From assembly GCF_011369485.1 (NCBI RefSeq), contig NZ_VXCA01000013.1:158783-222782 (forward strand): DNA of 64,000 nt. The letters run 5' to 3'. The position numbers were made by a program, and so were the translations under genes. Shown here piece by piece: positions 24,401 to 36,006 of the stretch. How positions within the stretch are numbered: position 1 is the stretch's first letter; each line of letters starts with the position of its first letter. This DNA is from Pseudomonas atagonensis (GTDB taxonomy: Bacteria > Pseudomonadota > Gammaproteobacteria > Pseudomonadales > Pseudomonadaceae). A model generated the notes under the pieces. It saw only the letters and a program-made list of their open reading frames with translations. It was not told the DNA's origin and made no database searches.

Positions 24401-27400
24401 GCCACGCCGATCGGAAACGCTGCGGGTCGACGCCATCGACGTCCAGACGCATCTGGTTGATGTAGTCGCCGTTGCCGTGTTCGAGCAAGGTGTGGAACAG
24501 CATGCCCTGCTGCATCGGCGACAGCGGGTAGATGTCGTCGATGGTCTGCGGCTGTGGCGCCAGCACGTCGAGCTGGGCCTGGGTCAGGCTCGCCAGCGGG
24601 AAGTCCGACGGGGTCACGCCACGGTTGGCGCTGTCGCAGCAATGGGCGATCAGCGCGGTCAGCTCTTGCAGGTAATCGTCGGCCAGACGCTGGATGGTCG
24701 CCGGTTCGAACATCTCGCGGCTGAAGGTCCAGCTCAGGTCCAGCTCACCGTTGAACACCTTGCCGTCGAGGGCCAGCGGACTGCCCAGCGGGCCTTGCAT
24801 GTTGACTTCTTCGCCGCCGGATTCGCTGGTCGGCACGAACAGCGCTGCATCACCGGCCTCGAAACTGCCGTCGAACTGGCCCAGATAGTTGAAGGTCAGG
24901 CGCGGCGTCGGCAGCGCTTGCAGGGTGGCCCGGGCATGGTCGTCGCCCAGATGCGCGAGGGCACCAAAACCGATGCCTTTGTTCGGGATCGCCCGCAGCT
25001 GCTCCTTGATCTGTTTCAGCGAGGCGCCGAGGTCGGCGGTCGGGGTCAGTTTTGCCGGGAACAGGCTGGTGAACCAGCCCACGGTGCGGGTCAGGTCGAC
25101 GTGGTCGAACAGGTCTTCACGACCGTGCCCTTCCAGTTGCACCAGCACATTGTCGTCGCCGGTCCAGCGCACCATCACCCGCGCCAGGGCGGTCAGCAGC
25201 AGGTCGTTGACCTGGGTGCGATAGGCCGCCGGGGCCTCTTGCAGCAGTTGACGGGTCAGAGTCTTGTCCAGCGGCGTGCGGATCGCCAGCGCCTGGCAAT
25301 GTTGCTGACCGCCCTGCGGGTTGTCGCACGGCAACGCGTTGGATGCGCCTTGCAGTTGTTGCTGCCAGAAGCCCAGTTCGGCTTGCAGCGGTGCACTGCC
25401 GGCGTAGTCCTGCAACGCTTCGGTCCAGGCTTTCACGGCACTGGTCTTGGCCGGCAGCTGCACCGCCGCCCCCGACTGGATCTGCCGGTAAGCGCTTTGC
25501 AGGTCTTCGAACAGAATCCGCCACGACACGCCATCCACCACCAGATGATGGACCACCAGCAGCAGGCGCTGGCTGCCATCCGCCAGGTTCGCCAGCACCG
25601 CGCGGATCAGCGAACCGCCGCTCAGTTGCAGGCTGCGCTGGGCCTGATTGCCCAGCACTTCGAGAGCCGCCAGATCAGCAACCTCGACTTGCCACAGCAC
25701 GGTTTCGCCGGCCTGGGTTTCGACGTCGCGGTACTGCGCCGTCCAGCCCTGCGCTTGCTCGGCAAAGTCCAGGCGCAGGCTGTCGTGATGCACGACCAGC
25801 GCATCCAGTGCTTGCTCAAGCACAACAGCGTCCAACGGCTGAGCCGTCTTGAGCATCACCGACTGGTTCCAGTGATGACGGTCGGGAATCGGCTGGGCGA
25901 AGAACCACTGATGAATCGGCAGCAGCGCGGTTTCACCGGTCACCGGGCGCTGATCGATCTGCTGCACCGGCTCGCCGGTCTGCACCACATTGGCCAGCGC
26001 CTGAATGGTCTGGTGCTGGAACAGGTCTTTCGGGGTGAAGCGCAACCCGGCCTGACGGGCGCGGCTGACCACCTGAATCGAGATGATCGAATCGCCGCCC
26101 AGCTCGAAGAAGTTGTCGGTCAGGCCGACGCGTTCCAGCTTCAGCACGTCCTGCCAGATCGTTGCCAGTTGCTGCTCCAGTGCGCTTTGCGGCGCCACGT
26201 AGGCTTGCTGCAATTGGCTGACGTCGGGCTTCGGCAGGCTCTTGCGATCAAGCTTGCCGTTCGGCGTCAGCGGCATGCGCTCAAGGGTCAGCACGTAAGC
26301 CGGGACCATGTGCGCCGGCAAGCTGGCCTTGAGTTGCGCCCGCAGTTGCTCGGCGAAATCCGTCTGTTGCGAGTCGCCGACCACGTACGCCACCAGCCGT
26401 TTGCTGCCAGCGCTTTCCTGCGCCACGACCACCGCTTCGCGCACGCCGTCGAGGGCTTGCAGGCTGGCTTCGATCTCGCCCAGTTCGATACGGAAACCAC
26501 GGATCTTCACCTGGTTGTCGATGCGCTCCAAATAATCGAAGGTGCCGTCGGCACGCTGGCGCACCAGGTCGCCGGTGCGGTACAGCACGCCACCGGTTGC
26601 GCTGAACGGGTCCGCGACAAAGCGCTCGGCGGTCATCGCCGGACGATTCAGGTAACCACGGGCCACGCCGCTGCCGCCGAGGTACAGCTCGCCGGCCATG
26701 CCTTGCGGCAGCAGGTTCAGATCGGCGTCGAGCACGTAGGCGCTGCGGTCGCCGATGCGGCTGCCGATCGGCGCATAGGCGGCGCCGCACGGCACATCGC
26801 GACCGGCCTTCCAGATCAGCGGCGTGACCACGGTTTCGGTCGGGCCGTAGCCGTTGATGATGTATTCCGGATTCAGCGCACGCTTGACCCGTTCGAAACT
26901 CGCATTCGGCACCGCATCACCGCCGAAGCAGTAGATGCGTACCGGCGGCGGATTGCCCACGCGCTCGGCGTGTTCGGCCAGTTGTTGCAGATACACCGGC
27001 GGGAAAGCGACCACGGTCACGCCGTGCTCGATCATGGCGTTGTAGGTCTGCTCCGGCGTCCACAGGCTGTCGTCGCGGATCAGCAGCGAGCCGCCGTGGG
27101 TCAAGCTGGTCAGCCAGCGTTCATGGGCGCCGTCGAAGGCGAACGACATGAAATGGAATTCGCAATCGCTGTCGCGCATTTCATAGCGCTCACCGATGGC
27201 CAGGCAGTGCATCGCCAGCGGCCCGTGGGTGACGCTGACGCCTTTCGGATTACCGGTGGAGCCGGAGGTGTAAATCACGTAGGCCAGATTGTCCGGATCG
27301 ATCGTCACCGCCGGCGCCTGCGCCGAATGGCCGCTGAGGTCGAGGCGATCCAGCTCCAGCACGCTCATGGCGTCGTCGATCGGCAGTTGTGCCGACACAC

Positions 27401-30400
27401 GGGAATCGGTCAGCAGCAGCGCCAGACCGGAATCCTGCATCAGGTACGCCAGACGCTCGCGCGGGTAGCTGGTGTCCAGCGGCACATAGGCGCCACCGGC
27501 CTTGAGCACCGCCAGCAAGGCAACGATCAGTCCTTCGCCGCGCGGCATCGCCACGCCGACCCGCACTTCGGCGCGCACGCCACGGGCCACCAGTTCATGG
27601 GCCAGACGGTTGGCCCGGGCATCCAGTTCGCCGTAGCTGTAATGCTTGCCATCGAAGATGACCGCGGTGCGATCCGGTTGCTGCGCGGCCAAGCGGGCAT
27701 AGCGCTGGTGCACGGCGATATCGGTCGGATACGCCTGCGGATGGTTCTGCGCCTGTTGCCGCGCATGTTCGTCAGCCGTGGCCAAGGCGATTTCACCGAG
27801 ACGACGTTCGGCGGATTCGGCGAACTGCTCCAGCAGGTGCAGCAACTGCGCGCTCAGGCGCTCGACCGTGGCGACGCTGAAATGCGCCTGGTCGAAGCTC
27901 ATGTGCAGCGCCAGGGTTTCGCCCAGCGTCACGCCGAGGGTCAGCGGATAGTGGGTCTGATCCTGGTTGGCAACTTCGCCGAACACCACGCCCTGGGCAG
28001 TGCCGTGTTGCAGCGCTTCGGAAATCGGGAAGTTCTCGAACACCAGCAGCGTATCGAACAGCGACTCGCCGCCCTGCCCGGCCCAGCGCTGAATGCTCGC
28101 CAGCGGCGTGTGTTCGAACTCGCGCAGCGACAGGTTCTGCGCCTGCACCGCCGCCAGCCACGCGGCCACGGTCTGGTCCGGACGACTGCCGGCGATCACC
28201 GGCAAGGTGTTGATGAACAGACCGACTTGCTGCTCGATGCCCACCAGTTCCGCCGGACGCCCGGCCACGGTGGTGCCGAATGCCACGCAGGCGCTGCCGG
28301 TGTAGCGTTGCAACAGCAACAGCCACGCGGCTTGCACCAGGGTGTTGACGGTGACTTTCTGCTCACGGGCAAACGCATTTAAACGACGGGTGCGCGACGC
28401 ATTGAGGTCGTAATGCTTGAGCAGATGACCGATTTCGCTGCGCACCTCTCCACCGCCGGCAGCGGCTTGCGCCAGCACGGTCGGTTCGTGGAAATCCGCC
28501 AGTTGTTGCAGCCAGAACGCTTCACTGACCGCCGCGTCTTGACGTTGCAGCCACTGGATGTAATCCGAGTAACGGCTGACCGGACGCGGTGGTTGCTGGC
28601 CGGCATAACGCTGCAGGACTTCGCCGAGCATCTGCGCGCTGCTCCAGCCGTCCATCAGGATGTGGTGGTTGGTGAAGATCAAGTGATGACGCTGGTCACT
28701 GATGCGGATCAGGGTCACACGCAGCAGCCCGGCCTGGGTCAGGTCGAACCCTTCGGCCAGATCGGCGGCGGTGAAATCCTCGAGGGCCTGGGCGATGTCG
28801 CTGCGCTCGCGCCAGTCGAGCAGCGTGTACGGCAACGGCAGTTGGCGATGGATGATTTGCAGTTGTTCCTGCAATTCGCCCTGCCAGATAAAGCCGCTGC
28901 GCAGGATGTCGTGGGCGTCCATGGTCGCTTGCCACGCCGCGCGGAAACGCTCGGGATCGAGGCCGTCAACATCGACACACAGCTGATTGATGTAAGTACC
29001 GGTGCCCTGCTCGTACAAGGTGTGGAACAACATGCCTTGCTGCATCGGCGACAGCGGATAGATGTCTTCGATGCTGGCGGCCGGCACCGGGATCGCGTCC
29101 AGTTGCGCCTGATCGATGTGCGCCAGCGGGAAGTCCGACGGCGTCACGCCCATCGAATCCGCGTCGCAGCAATGGCTGATCAGCACCTGGAGTTCACGCT
29201 CGTAATCCTCAGCCAAACGGGCGATGGTCGCCTCGTTGAATTGCTCGCGGCTGAAGGTCCAGCGCAAGTCGAGTTCGCCGTCGTAGACCTGACCTTCGAC
29301 GCCCAGCCAGTTGTCCAGCGGCGCGTCGAGGCTTTGCTCCGGCCCGGCGTTTTCACCGGCCGGGCTGAACAGTGCACCGTCCTCGGCATCGAAGCTGCCG
29401 TCGAACTGGCCGAGGTAGTTGAAGGTGATGCGTGGCATGGCCAGCGCCTTGAGGCTGGCCTGGGTGGATGCGTCGCCCAGATGGCGCAGCACACCGAAAC
29501 CGATGCCCTTGTTCGGGATCGCCCGCAGTTGTTCCTTGATCTGCTTGATCGCCGCCGCGACGGAATCCGCCGGGGTCAGGCGCACCGGAAACAGGCTGGT
29601 GAACCAGCCAACGGTGCGGGTCAGGTCGACGTCGTCGAACAGGTCTTCGCGGCCGTGGCCTTCCAGCTGGATGAGGGTGTCGGCGTGGCCGGTCCAGCGG
29701 CTGATCACCCGCGCCAGCGCGGTCAGCAGCAGGTCGTTGACCTGCGTGCGATAAGCGGCCGGGGCCTGTTGCAGCAACTGCTGAGTGAAGGTTTTGTCGA
29801 GGCGGCTGTGCAGCACCAAGGCGTGACGGCTTTGCAGGCTGCCCTGCGGGTTATCGCAAGGCAGATCCAGTGCCGCACCGTCGAGTTGTTGCTTCCAGAA
29901 TCCCAGCTCGGCCTGCAGCGCTTCGGTCGCGGCATAGGCTTGCAGCTGCTCGCCCCAGACCTTGTAGGCGCTGGTTTTCGCCGGCAGTTTGATTGCGTTT
30001 TTTTGCGCAGCCTGTTGATAAGCCAGTTGCAGGTCTTCCAGCAGAATCCGCCAAGAAACACCGTCCACCACCAGGTGATGCACGGCCAGCAGCAGACGCT
30101 GACTGCCATCGGCGACGGTCGCCAGCACCGCGCGCAACAGCGGGCCGTTTTGCAGGCTCAGGCTTTGCTGGGCCTTGGCGTACAGCGCTTGCAGTTCGCT
30201 GTCGGCCAGCTTGTCGGCAGTCCACAACAGTTCCGGATCCTGCGCAATTGGCGCGACTTCGGCACGCCAGCCTTCGGCGCTTTCGACGAAGCGCGAACGC
30301 AGGCCGTCGTGATGCGCGATCAACGCGTTCAACGCTTGCAACAGCGCTTCGGCGTTCAGGGTTTGATGACTGCGAAGCAGCACTGCCTGGTTCCAGTGGT

Positions 30401-33400
30401 GACGCTGGGGAATCGGCTCTTCGAAGAACACTTGCTGGATCGGCAGCAACGGCAGTTCGCCGGTCACCGGCCCCTGATCGATGCTCACGCCAGCGCTGCC
30501 CTGCTGCGCCACGCCGGCCAGACCTTGCACGGTCTGGTGCTGGAACAGGTCGCGGGGGCTGAAATGAATGCCAGCCTGACGCGAGCGGCTGACCACCTGA
30601 ATCGAGATGATCGAGTCGCCGCCCAGCTCGAAGAAGTTGTCGGTGAGGCCGACCTGTTCGAGCTTGAGCACGTCCTGCCAGATGCCCGCGATCTTCTGTT
30701 CCAGCTCGCTGCGTGGCGCGACGAACGCCTGCTGCATCTGGCTGGCGTCCGGCGCCGGCAAGGCCTTGCGGTCCAGTTTGCCGTTCGGGCTCAGCGGCAG
30801 TTCGGCGAGGAACAACAACTGCGTCGGCACCATGTAGTCCGGAAGGCTGTCCTTGAGCTGCGCCTTGATCGCCTCACGCGCCGCGCCTTGTTCATCGGCG
30901 TTCGCTGCAACCACCGATGCCTGCTTCGGCACCACGTAAGCCACCAGTTGCAGGCTGCTGCCGCCCTGCACCGCCAGCACCACGGTTTCGCTGACGTCGT
31001 TCAGTTCCAGCAGTCGCGCTTCGACCTCGCCCAGCTCGATACGGAAACCACGGATCTTCACTTGATGGTCAACGCGACCAACGTATTCGAGCTGGCCGAG
31101 GGCGTTGTAACGCGCCAGGTCGCCGGTGCGATACAGACGCGCCCCGCTGCTGGAAAACGGATCGGGAATGAAGCGTTCGGCAGTCAGATCGGCACGCTGG
31201 AAGTAACCGCGTGCCAGCAATTCACCACCGATCAGCAGTTCACCGACCACGCCGACCGGGGTCGGTTGGCCGTCGGCATCCAGCAGATAGGTGTGACGGC
31301 CCGGCAGCGGTTGACCGATCGGCAGGGTCAGCGGCAACGGCTGGCGACCGAACACGTAATCGCTGCAATCGAGGGTGGTCGCAGTGACAGTGGCTTCGGT
31401 CGGGCCGTAGGTGTTGAGCAGTTTGACGTGTTCCAGCCCAGCCTGACGCCAGGCCTGCACACCTTCCGGCGGCATCGCTTCACCGCCACTGTGCACCTGA
31501 CGCAGCGCCGCGTAGTCACGCGGGCCGGCGGCGGCGAATTCCTTAGCGATCATGTTCCAGTAAGCGGTGGTCAGGTCCATGACCGTAATGCCGTGCTCAA
31601 CAATGTTCCGGTACAGGGTTTCGCTGTCCCATACTTCGTTGCCGCGCAGCACCACCGAGGCGCCGCAGGTCAGCGGGCCGAACAGCTGCTCGCCGAAGGC
31701 ATCGAAGTTGAAGGTCGCAAATTGCAGCGCGCAATCGGCGGCGCTCAGATCGTAGTAATGCTGCGAGGCGAATGCGTGCTTGCTCAGGGCGCCGTGGCTG
31801 ATGCCCACACCTTTCGGGCGACCGGTGGAGCCGGAGGTGAACATCACGTAGGCGAGGTTATCGGCCCACACTGCGCGTTGCGGGTTGCTTTCGTCGGCAT
31901 GCGCCCAGACTTCGGCCTGATCCAGGCACAGGCTCTGGACGTTTTGCGGCACCGGCAAACGCTCGAGCAAATGGCTTTGGGTCAGCAGCAAGCGGCTGCC
32001 GCTGTCTTCGATCATGCACAGCAGGCGATCACGCGGGTATTGCGGATCCAGCGGTACATAAGCGCCACCGGCCTTGAGCACGGCGAGGATGGCAACAATC
32101 AGTTCCAGTCCGCGATCCACCGCCACGCCCACCAGCACGTCCGGGCCGACGCCTTGCGCCAGTAGTGTGCGCGCCAGGCGATTGGCCCGGGCGTTGAGCT
32201 GGGCGTAGGTCAGTCGCTGGCCGTCGAAAATCAGCGCGACGGCATCAGGCGTCAGTTCGGCCTGGGCTTCGAACAGCTGATGTACCGGACGCTCGCTCGG
32301 CCACTGGGTATCGTGGCGGCCCCAGTCGTGAGTCAGTTGTTCCAGCTCAGTCGTTTCCAACAACGCGATGTCACCGACGCGCTGCTGCGGATCGCTGACG
32401 ATGCTGCGCAGCAAGTTCGTCCAGTGACGCGCCATGCGTTCGATGGTTTCAGGCTCGAACAGATCCGTGGCGTAGGTGAACGCGGCGTGCAGCTGCCCGC
32501 CCTTCTCGTAGGTGTCCAGGCTCAGGTCGAACTGGGTGCTGCGGCTTTCCCACTCGATGACACCCAGTTCCAGACCGCTGCCGACTTTGAGCGTGGTGAC
32601 GTCGGCGACTTCCGGCTGGTGGTTGTACATCACCTGAAACAGCGGGTTGTAGCTGAGGCTGCGCTCCAGCTTCAACGCCTCGACGAGACGCTCGAATGGC
32701 AAATCCTGATGGGCCTGGGCGCCAAGGGCGGCTTCCTTGAGGTCACGCAGCAGATCGGCGATGGAGGTCTGGCCGTCCAGTTCGACGCGCAGCACCTGAG
32801 TGTTGACGAAGAAGCCGATCAGCCCTTCGATTTCCCGGCGATTACGGTTGGCGATCGGCACGCCGACGCGCAGGTCGGACTGGCCGGTGTAACGGTGCAG
32901 CAGAATATTGAAGGTGCCGAGCAACAGCATGAACAACGTCACCCCATGCTGACGGGCGAGACCACGCAATTGCTCGACCAGCGCGGCGTCCACCACGCGT
33001 TCCAGACGCTGACCCTGGTTGCTCGGCAGCACCGGGCGCGGGTGATCCACCGGCAATTCCAGCACCGGGTGTTCGTCGCCCATCTGCGCCAGCCAGTAGT
33101 CGAGTTGACGCTGCTGCTCGCCGGCCTCCAGCCAGCGGCGCTGCCACAAGGCATAGTCGCTGTATTGCACCGCCAGCGGCGGCAGTTCGGCGGCGCGGCC
33201 CTGATCGTGGGCGTCATAGAAGCGGCAAAATTCGTCGATCAGCACGTTCATCGACCAGCCGTCGGAGACGATGTGGTGCAACGTCAACAGCAGCACATGT
33301 TCCTGCTCGGCCAGTTGCAACAGGCGCACCCGCAGCAGCGGGCCGTTGGCCAGGTCGAACGGCAGCAGCGATTGCTCTTGGGCCGCCGCAGCGACACGAG

Positions 33401-33821
33401 CTTCACGTTCGGCGGCCGGCAAATCACTGAGATCGATGCGCTGGATGTCCAGCGGTTGTTGCAGCGGCACTTGCAGCAGGCTGTCGTCGGGCTGCTGCTG
33501 GAACACCGTGCGCAGGGTTTCGTGACGTTCGATCAGGCTGGCGAAGGCTTGCTCCAGCGCTGTCTGGTTCAGGCGACCGGTCAGGCGCACCGCCGCCGGC
33601 AGGTTGTAGGCACCGCTTTGCGGATCCAGATGCCAGAGAAACCACATACGTTGCTGGGCATAAGACAGCGCCTGCCGATCCTCGGCCTCGACGCCTGCGG
33701 GAATCGGGAACCGGGAAAAATCCACCCCTTCTTTCGCCAGGGCAGCCAGGAACATCTGGCGCTTTTCCAGGGGCAACCCGATAAACCGGCGAGCGAGTTT
33801 CAAGGAGTCTTCTGCATTCAT
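21411..33821 (-). CDS. Three-module NRPS: C-A-T-E / C-A-T-E / C-A-T
   Basis: This 4136-residue synthetase is the first gene of the coupled NRPS operon. It opens with a C domain (HHIVSDGWSM) and so expects an acyl/peptidyl donor from a protein outside the window, as PvdL supplies in pyoverdine synthesis. Modules run at about 1-1540, 1541-3050 and 3051-4136. Two epimerases (HHLVVDGVSW) follow T1 and T2, and each next C domain is of the D-accepting kind (HHILMDGWS). Pocket residues read DAEDHGTVT (Lys-type), DGEACGGVT (a code I associate with hydroxyornithine-derived residues in pseudomonads) and DLWNNALTY (Ala-type). The acidic C-terminal tail (LLDDMEEF) probably docks to the next synthetase. 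Hydroxyornithine would need PvdA-type enzymes that are not in the window. Substrate calls are by eye; the third is the least certain. Confidence 0.93.
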
Positions 33822-33876
33822 TTCTTGGCATCCGGATCAGTAGGCAGGCAGCACAAAGGCACGTCGTCCCTATAAA

Positions 33877-33900
33877 ACGAATGCAGACCGGAAAAATTAG
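33877..33900 (-). promoter_or_regulatory. Candidate PvdS-type (iron-starvation) promoter of the NRPS operon
   Basis: On the minus strand CTAAT (33900-33896) is followed after 16 bases by CGT (33879-33877), 56 bases upstream of the NRPS start. Compared with TAAAT-N16-CGT the -35 element is degenerate, or the spacer is 15 if TAATT is used. It is the best match in the 178-base gap between the thioesterase and NRPS genes. Confidence 0.4.
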
Positions 33901-33999
33901 CGATTGAGAAGAAGTGTCAGAAAGGCAGTGGCGAGCATGAAGCCGCCAACTGAAAGCGCAGCGACAGCAGGCAGGACGCCCGCTGTCGCCGATTGAAAC

Positions 34000-34734
34000 T
34001 CAGGCGCTGACGGCCAGCGCGTGGCGACGGTGATGCACCTCAAGTTGATCCTTGATCACCTTGAGCACTCGGGCTTCGTGCTCATGAATGAAGAAGTGCC
34101 CGCCGGCCAGCATGTCCACCGAGAAACTGCCCGAGGTTTCCTTGCTCCAGCCGATCAATTGCTCGGTGGTGGCCTTGTCGGCCTTGCCCCCGAGCACATG
34201 CACCGGGCATTTGAGCAGCGGGCGCTGCAACGGCTGGAATTTGCCACAGAGCAGGAAATCCGCACGCAGAATCGGCAGGGTCAGGCTCATCAACTCTTCG
34301 TTGGCCAGCACTTCCTCGCTGGTGCCGTTGAGCGTGCGCAGCTGGTCGATCAGCTCAGCGTCGGTCTTTGGGTCAGCGAAGCCACGGTCGTATTCGGCGC
34401 GCATCGTCGGCGCCGCCGTTCCCGAAGCGAACAACGCCACCGGCTCCGGGCAGCCCAGCGCGCGTAAGGCGTGGGCGATTTCGCAGGCCATCAGCGCACC
34501 CAGGCTGTGGCCGAACAACGCATAAGGGGTCTTCAGCGTCGGGCGCAATTCCCTGGCCAGTTGCATCGCCAGTACGCGCATGTCGGTGTGCAGCGGCTCG
34601 TCGAACCGTGCGCCGCGCCCCGGCAGTTCCACCGGTTGCAGTTGCAGCCATTGCGGCAGCTTCGGCCGCCAGCGGCTGTAGACCATGGCACTGGCGCCGG
34701 AGTACGGCAGGCACAGCAGGGTCAACTTGGTCAC
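34000..34734 (-). CDS. Type II thioesterase, PvdG-like
   Basis: This external thioesterase of about 244 residues would clear misprimed or stalled acyl groups from NRPS carrier domains. An alpha/beta-hydrolase fold is indicated by LCLPYSGAS at the N-terminus, the nucleophile motif GHSLGAL, and a C-terminal GGHFF histidine. GAGG (34746-34743) is five bases before a GTG at 34737 and eight before a second GTG at 34734; I chose the second because it yields the family-typical start MTKLTLLCLPYSG. A TTG start at 34779 is possible but lacks a ribosome site. It is co-directional with the NRPS operon 178 bases downstream. It resembles PvdG in role, but in P. aeruginosa that gene sits beside pvdL, so orthology is uncertain. 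Confidence 0.88.
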   Translation of the reverse strand: MTKLTLLCLPYSGASAMVYSRWRPKLPQWLQLQPVELPGRGARFDEPLHTDMRVLAMQLARELRPTLKTPYALFGHSLGALMACEIAHALRALGCPEPVALFASGTAAPTMRAEYDRGFADPKTDAELIDQLRTLNGTSEEVLANEELMSLTLPILRADFLLCGKFQPLQRPLLKCPVHVLGGKADKATTEQLIGWSKETSGSFSVDMLAGGHFFIHEHEARVLKVIKDQLEVHHRRHALAVSA

Positions 34735-34770
34735 CACGCTTCCCTCGAAAAAATGTCTCTTCAAGAGGGT

Positions 34771-34794
34771 ACGGATCAACGGCCGGGCAAATTA
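34771..34794 (-). promoter_or_regulatory. PvdS-type promoter for the thioesterase gene
   Basis: On the minus strand TAATT (34794-34790), exactly 16 bases, then CGT (34773-34771): one mismatch to the iron-starvation consensus TAAAT-N16-CGT. It lies 37 bases upstream of the GTG at 34734. Confidence 0.6.
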
Positions 34795-34806
34795 GTCGGC
34801 GGTGGC

Positions 34807-34830
34807 TAAATTTCCCCCACAAACCCTCGT
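34807..34830 (+). promoter_or_regulatory. PvdS-type promoter (perfect iron-starvation box) for the SCP2-cupin gene
   Basis: TAAAT at 34807-34811, exactly 16 bases, CGT at 34828-34830, within GCTAAAT...CGTT. This is a perfect match to the ECF sigma PvdS -35/-10 arrangement. The downstream GTG start is 36 bases away. It forms a back-to-back promoter pair with the site at 34771. Confidence 0.8.
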
Positions 34831-34866
34831 TAACCGTTCAGGCCAAAACTACAACGAGGACTCACC

Positions 34867-36000
34867 GTGGACCTGCAGACCATCCTGGGCAAGCTGTTCG
34901 CCAATGCCGGTGCCGTCGGCATCGAAGGCGTTTTCCAATTCGTGCTGGGTCCACAGCTGGCGTGCTGGTCCGAGGTCAAGGCCAGCACCCGCACCGAGGC
35001 CGGTCGACACCCGAACCCGGACGTGACCATTGAGGTGGCGCCGAACGATTTCGCCGGGATCATGAGCGGCACCGCCAACGTCGAAGAACTGTTCGCCAGC
35101 GGTCGGCTGAAGATCGGCGGCAACATGGGCCTGGCGACAATGCTGCCGCAGATCATCGACCACGCCCGCCACGGGGGTGCGCCGGCGCAAAAGGTCGACA
35201 TGAACAAGCGCTACCCGACGCCGCCGCGCCGCAGTGAAACCATCACCGCCGCACGGCCGCTGCAGACCGTCGTCGACCGCCGGCCACGCAGCGAGTTGTC
35301 AGTCCAGGAATTCGAGGAGCGCTACCTGCCCTTCGGCACGCCGGTGGTCATCAGCAATGCCTTGCACGACTGGCCGCTGTTCAAACTCAGCCGCGAAGAA
35401 TCGCTGGTGCATTTCGCCGAACTGCAAGGCATCACCCGCCACGGCGATTATGTGAAGAAAACCTTCTCCACCGAGAGGGATTTCCGCTCCACCTCGATGG
35501 CCGATTTCATCGCTTCGCTGGACAGCCCGGCGGTCAAGGGCGCGGATGGCGAGCCGCCGGCGTACATGGGCAACAACATCCTGCCGGCCGCGCTGATGCA
35601 GCAGATCAAATACCCGTCCTACTTCGATGCCTCGCTGTTCATCCCGCCACGGATCTGGATCGGCCCCAAGGGCACGCTGACGCCGCTGCATCGCGACGAC
35701 TCCGACAACCTGTTCGCCCAGGTCTGGGGCCAGAAGAAATTCACCCTCGCCGCACCCCACCATCGAGATGCGCTGGGCACCTGGTCCACCGCGCCGGAAG
35801 GGGGCCTGGATGGCTGTGATTTCAACCCGGATGCGCCGGACTATGAGCGCTTCCCCGCCGCGCGCGACGTGACGTTCCTGCGCGTGACGCTGGAGGCCGG
35901 TGATCTGCTGTTCCTGCCTGAAGGCTGGTTCCATCAGGTGGAGTCAGTCTCGACGTCGCTGTCGGTCAACTTCTGGGTGAACTCGGGCCGGGGCTGGTAA
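34867..36000 (+). CDS. SCP2-like domain fused to a JmjC/cupin_8-type oxygenase
   Basis: This 377-residue protein starts at a GTG preceded by GAGG with seven-base spacing. Residues about 1-105 look like a sterol-carrier-protein-2 fold (VEELFASGRLKIGGNMGLA). Residues about 140-377 form a cupin-like Fe(II)/2-oxoglutarate oxygenase with HxD (His275, Asp277 in LHRDD), a following lysine (KKF, 290-291) and a distal His356 in PEGWFHQVES. The family includes peptide and protein hydroxylases. The perfect PvdS-type promoter and the divergent thioesterase imply expression during pyoverdine synthesis. I infer that it hydroxylates or otherwise oxidises an acylated siderophore intermediate or a related partner, with the SCP2 domain binding a lipid or acyl moiety. 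No characterised homologue is known to me. It converges on the MFS gene with six bases between the stop codons. Confidence 0.8.
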   Translation: MDLQTILGKLFANAGAVGIEGVFQFVLGPQLACWSEVKASTRTEAGRHPNPDVTIEVAPNDFAGIMSGTANVEELFASGRLKIGGNMGLATMLPQIIDHARHGGAPAQKVDMNKRYPTPPRRSETITAARPLQTVVDRRPRSELSVQEFEERYLPFGTPVVISNALHDWPLFKLSREESLVHFAELQGITRHGDYVKKTFSTERDFRSTSMADFIASLDSPAVKGADGEPPAYMGNNILPAALMQQIKYPSYFDASLFIPPRIWIGPKGTLTPLHRDDSDNLFAQVWGQKKFTLAAPHHRDALGTWSTAPEGGLDGCDFNPDAPDYERFPAARDVTFLRVTLEAGDLLFLPEGWFHQVESVSTSLSVNFWVNSGRGW

Positions 36001-36006
36001 CCGGCA

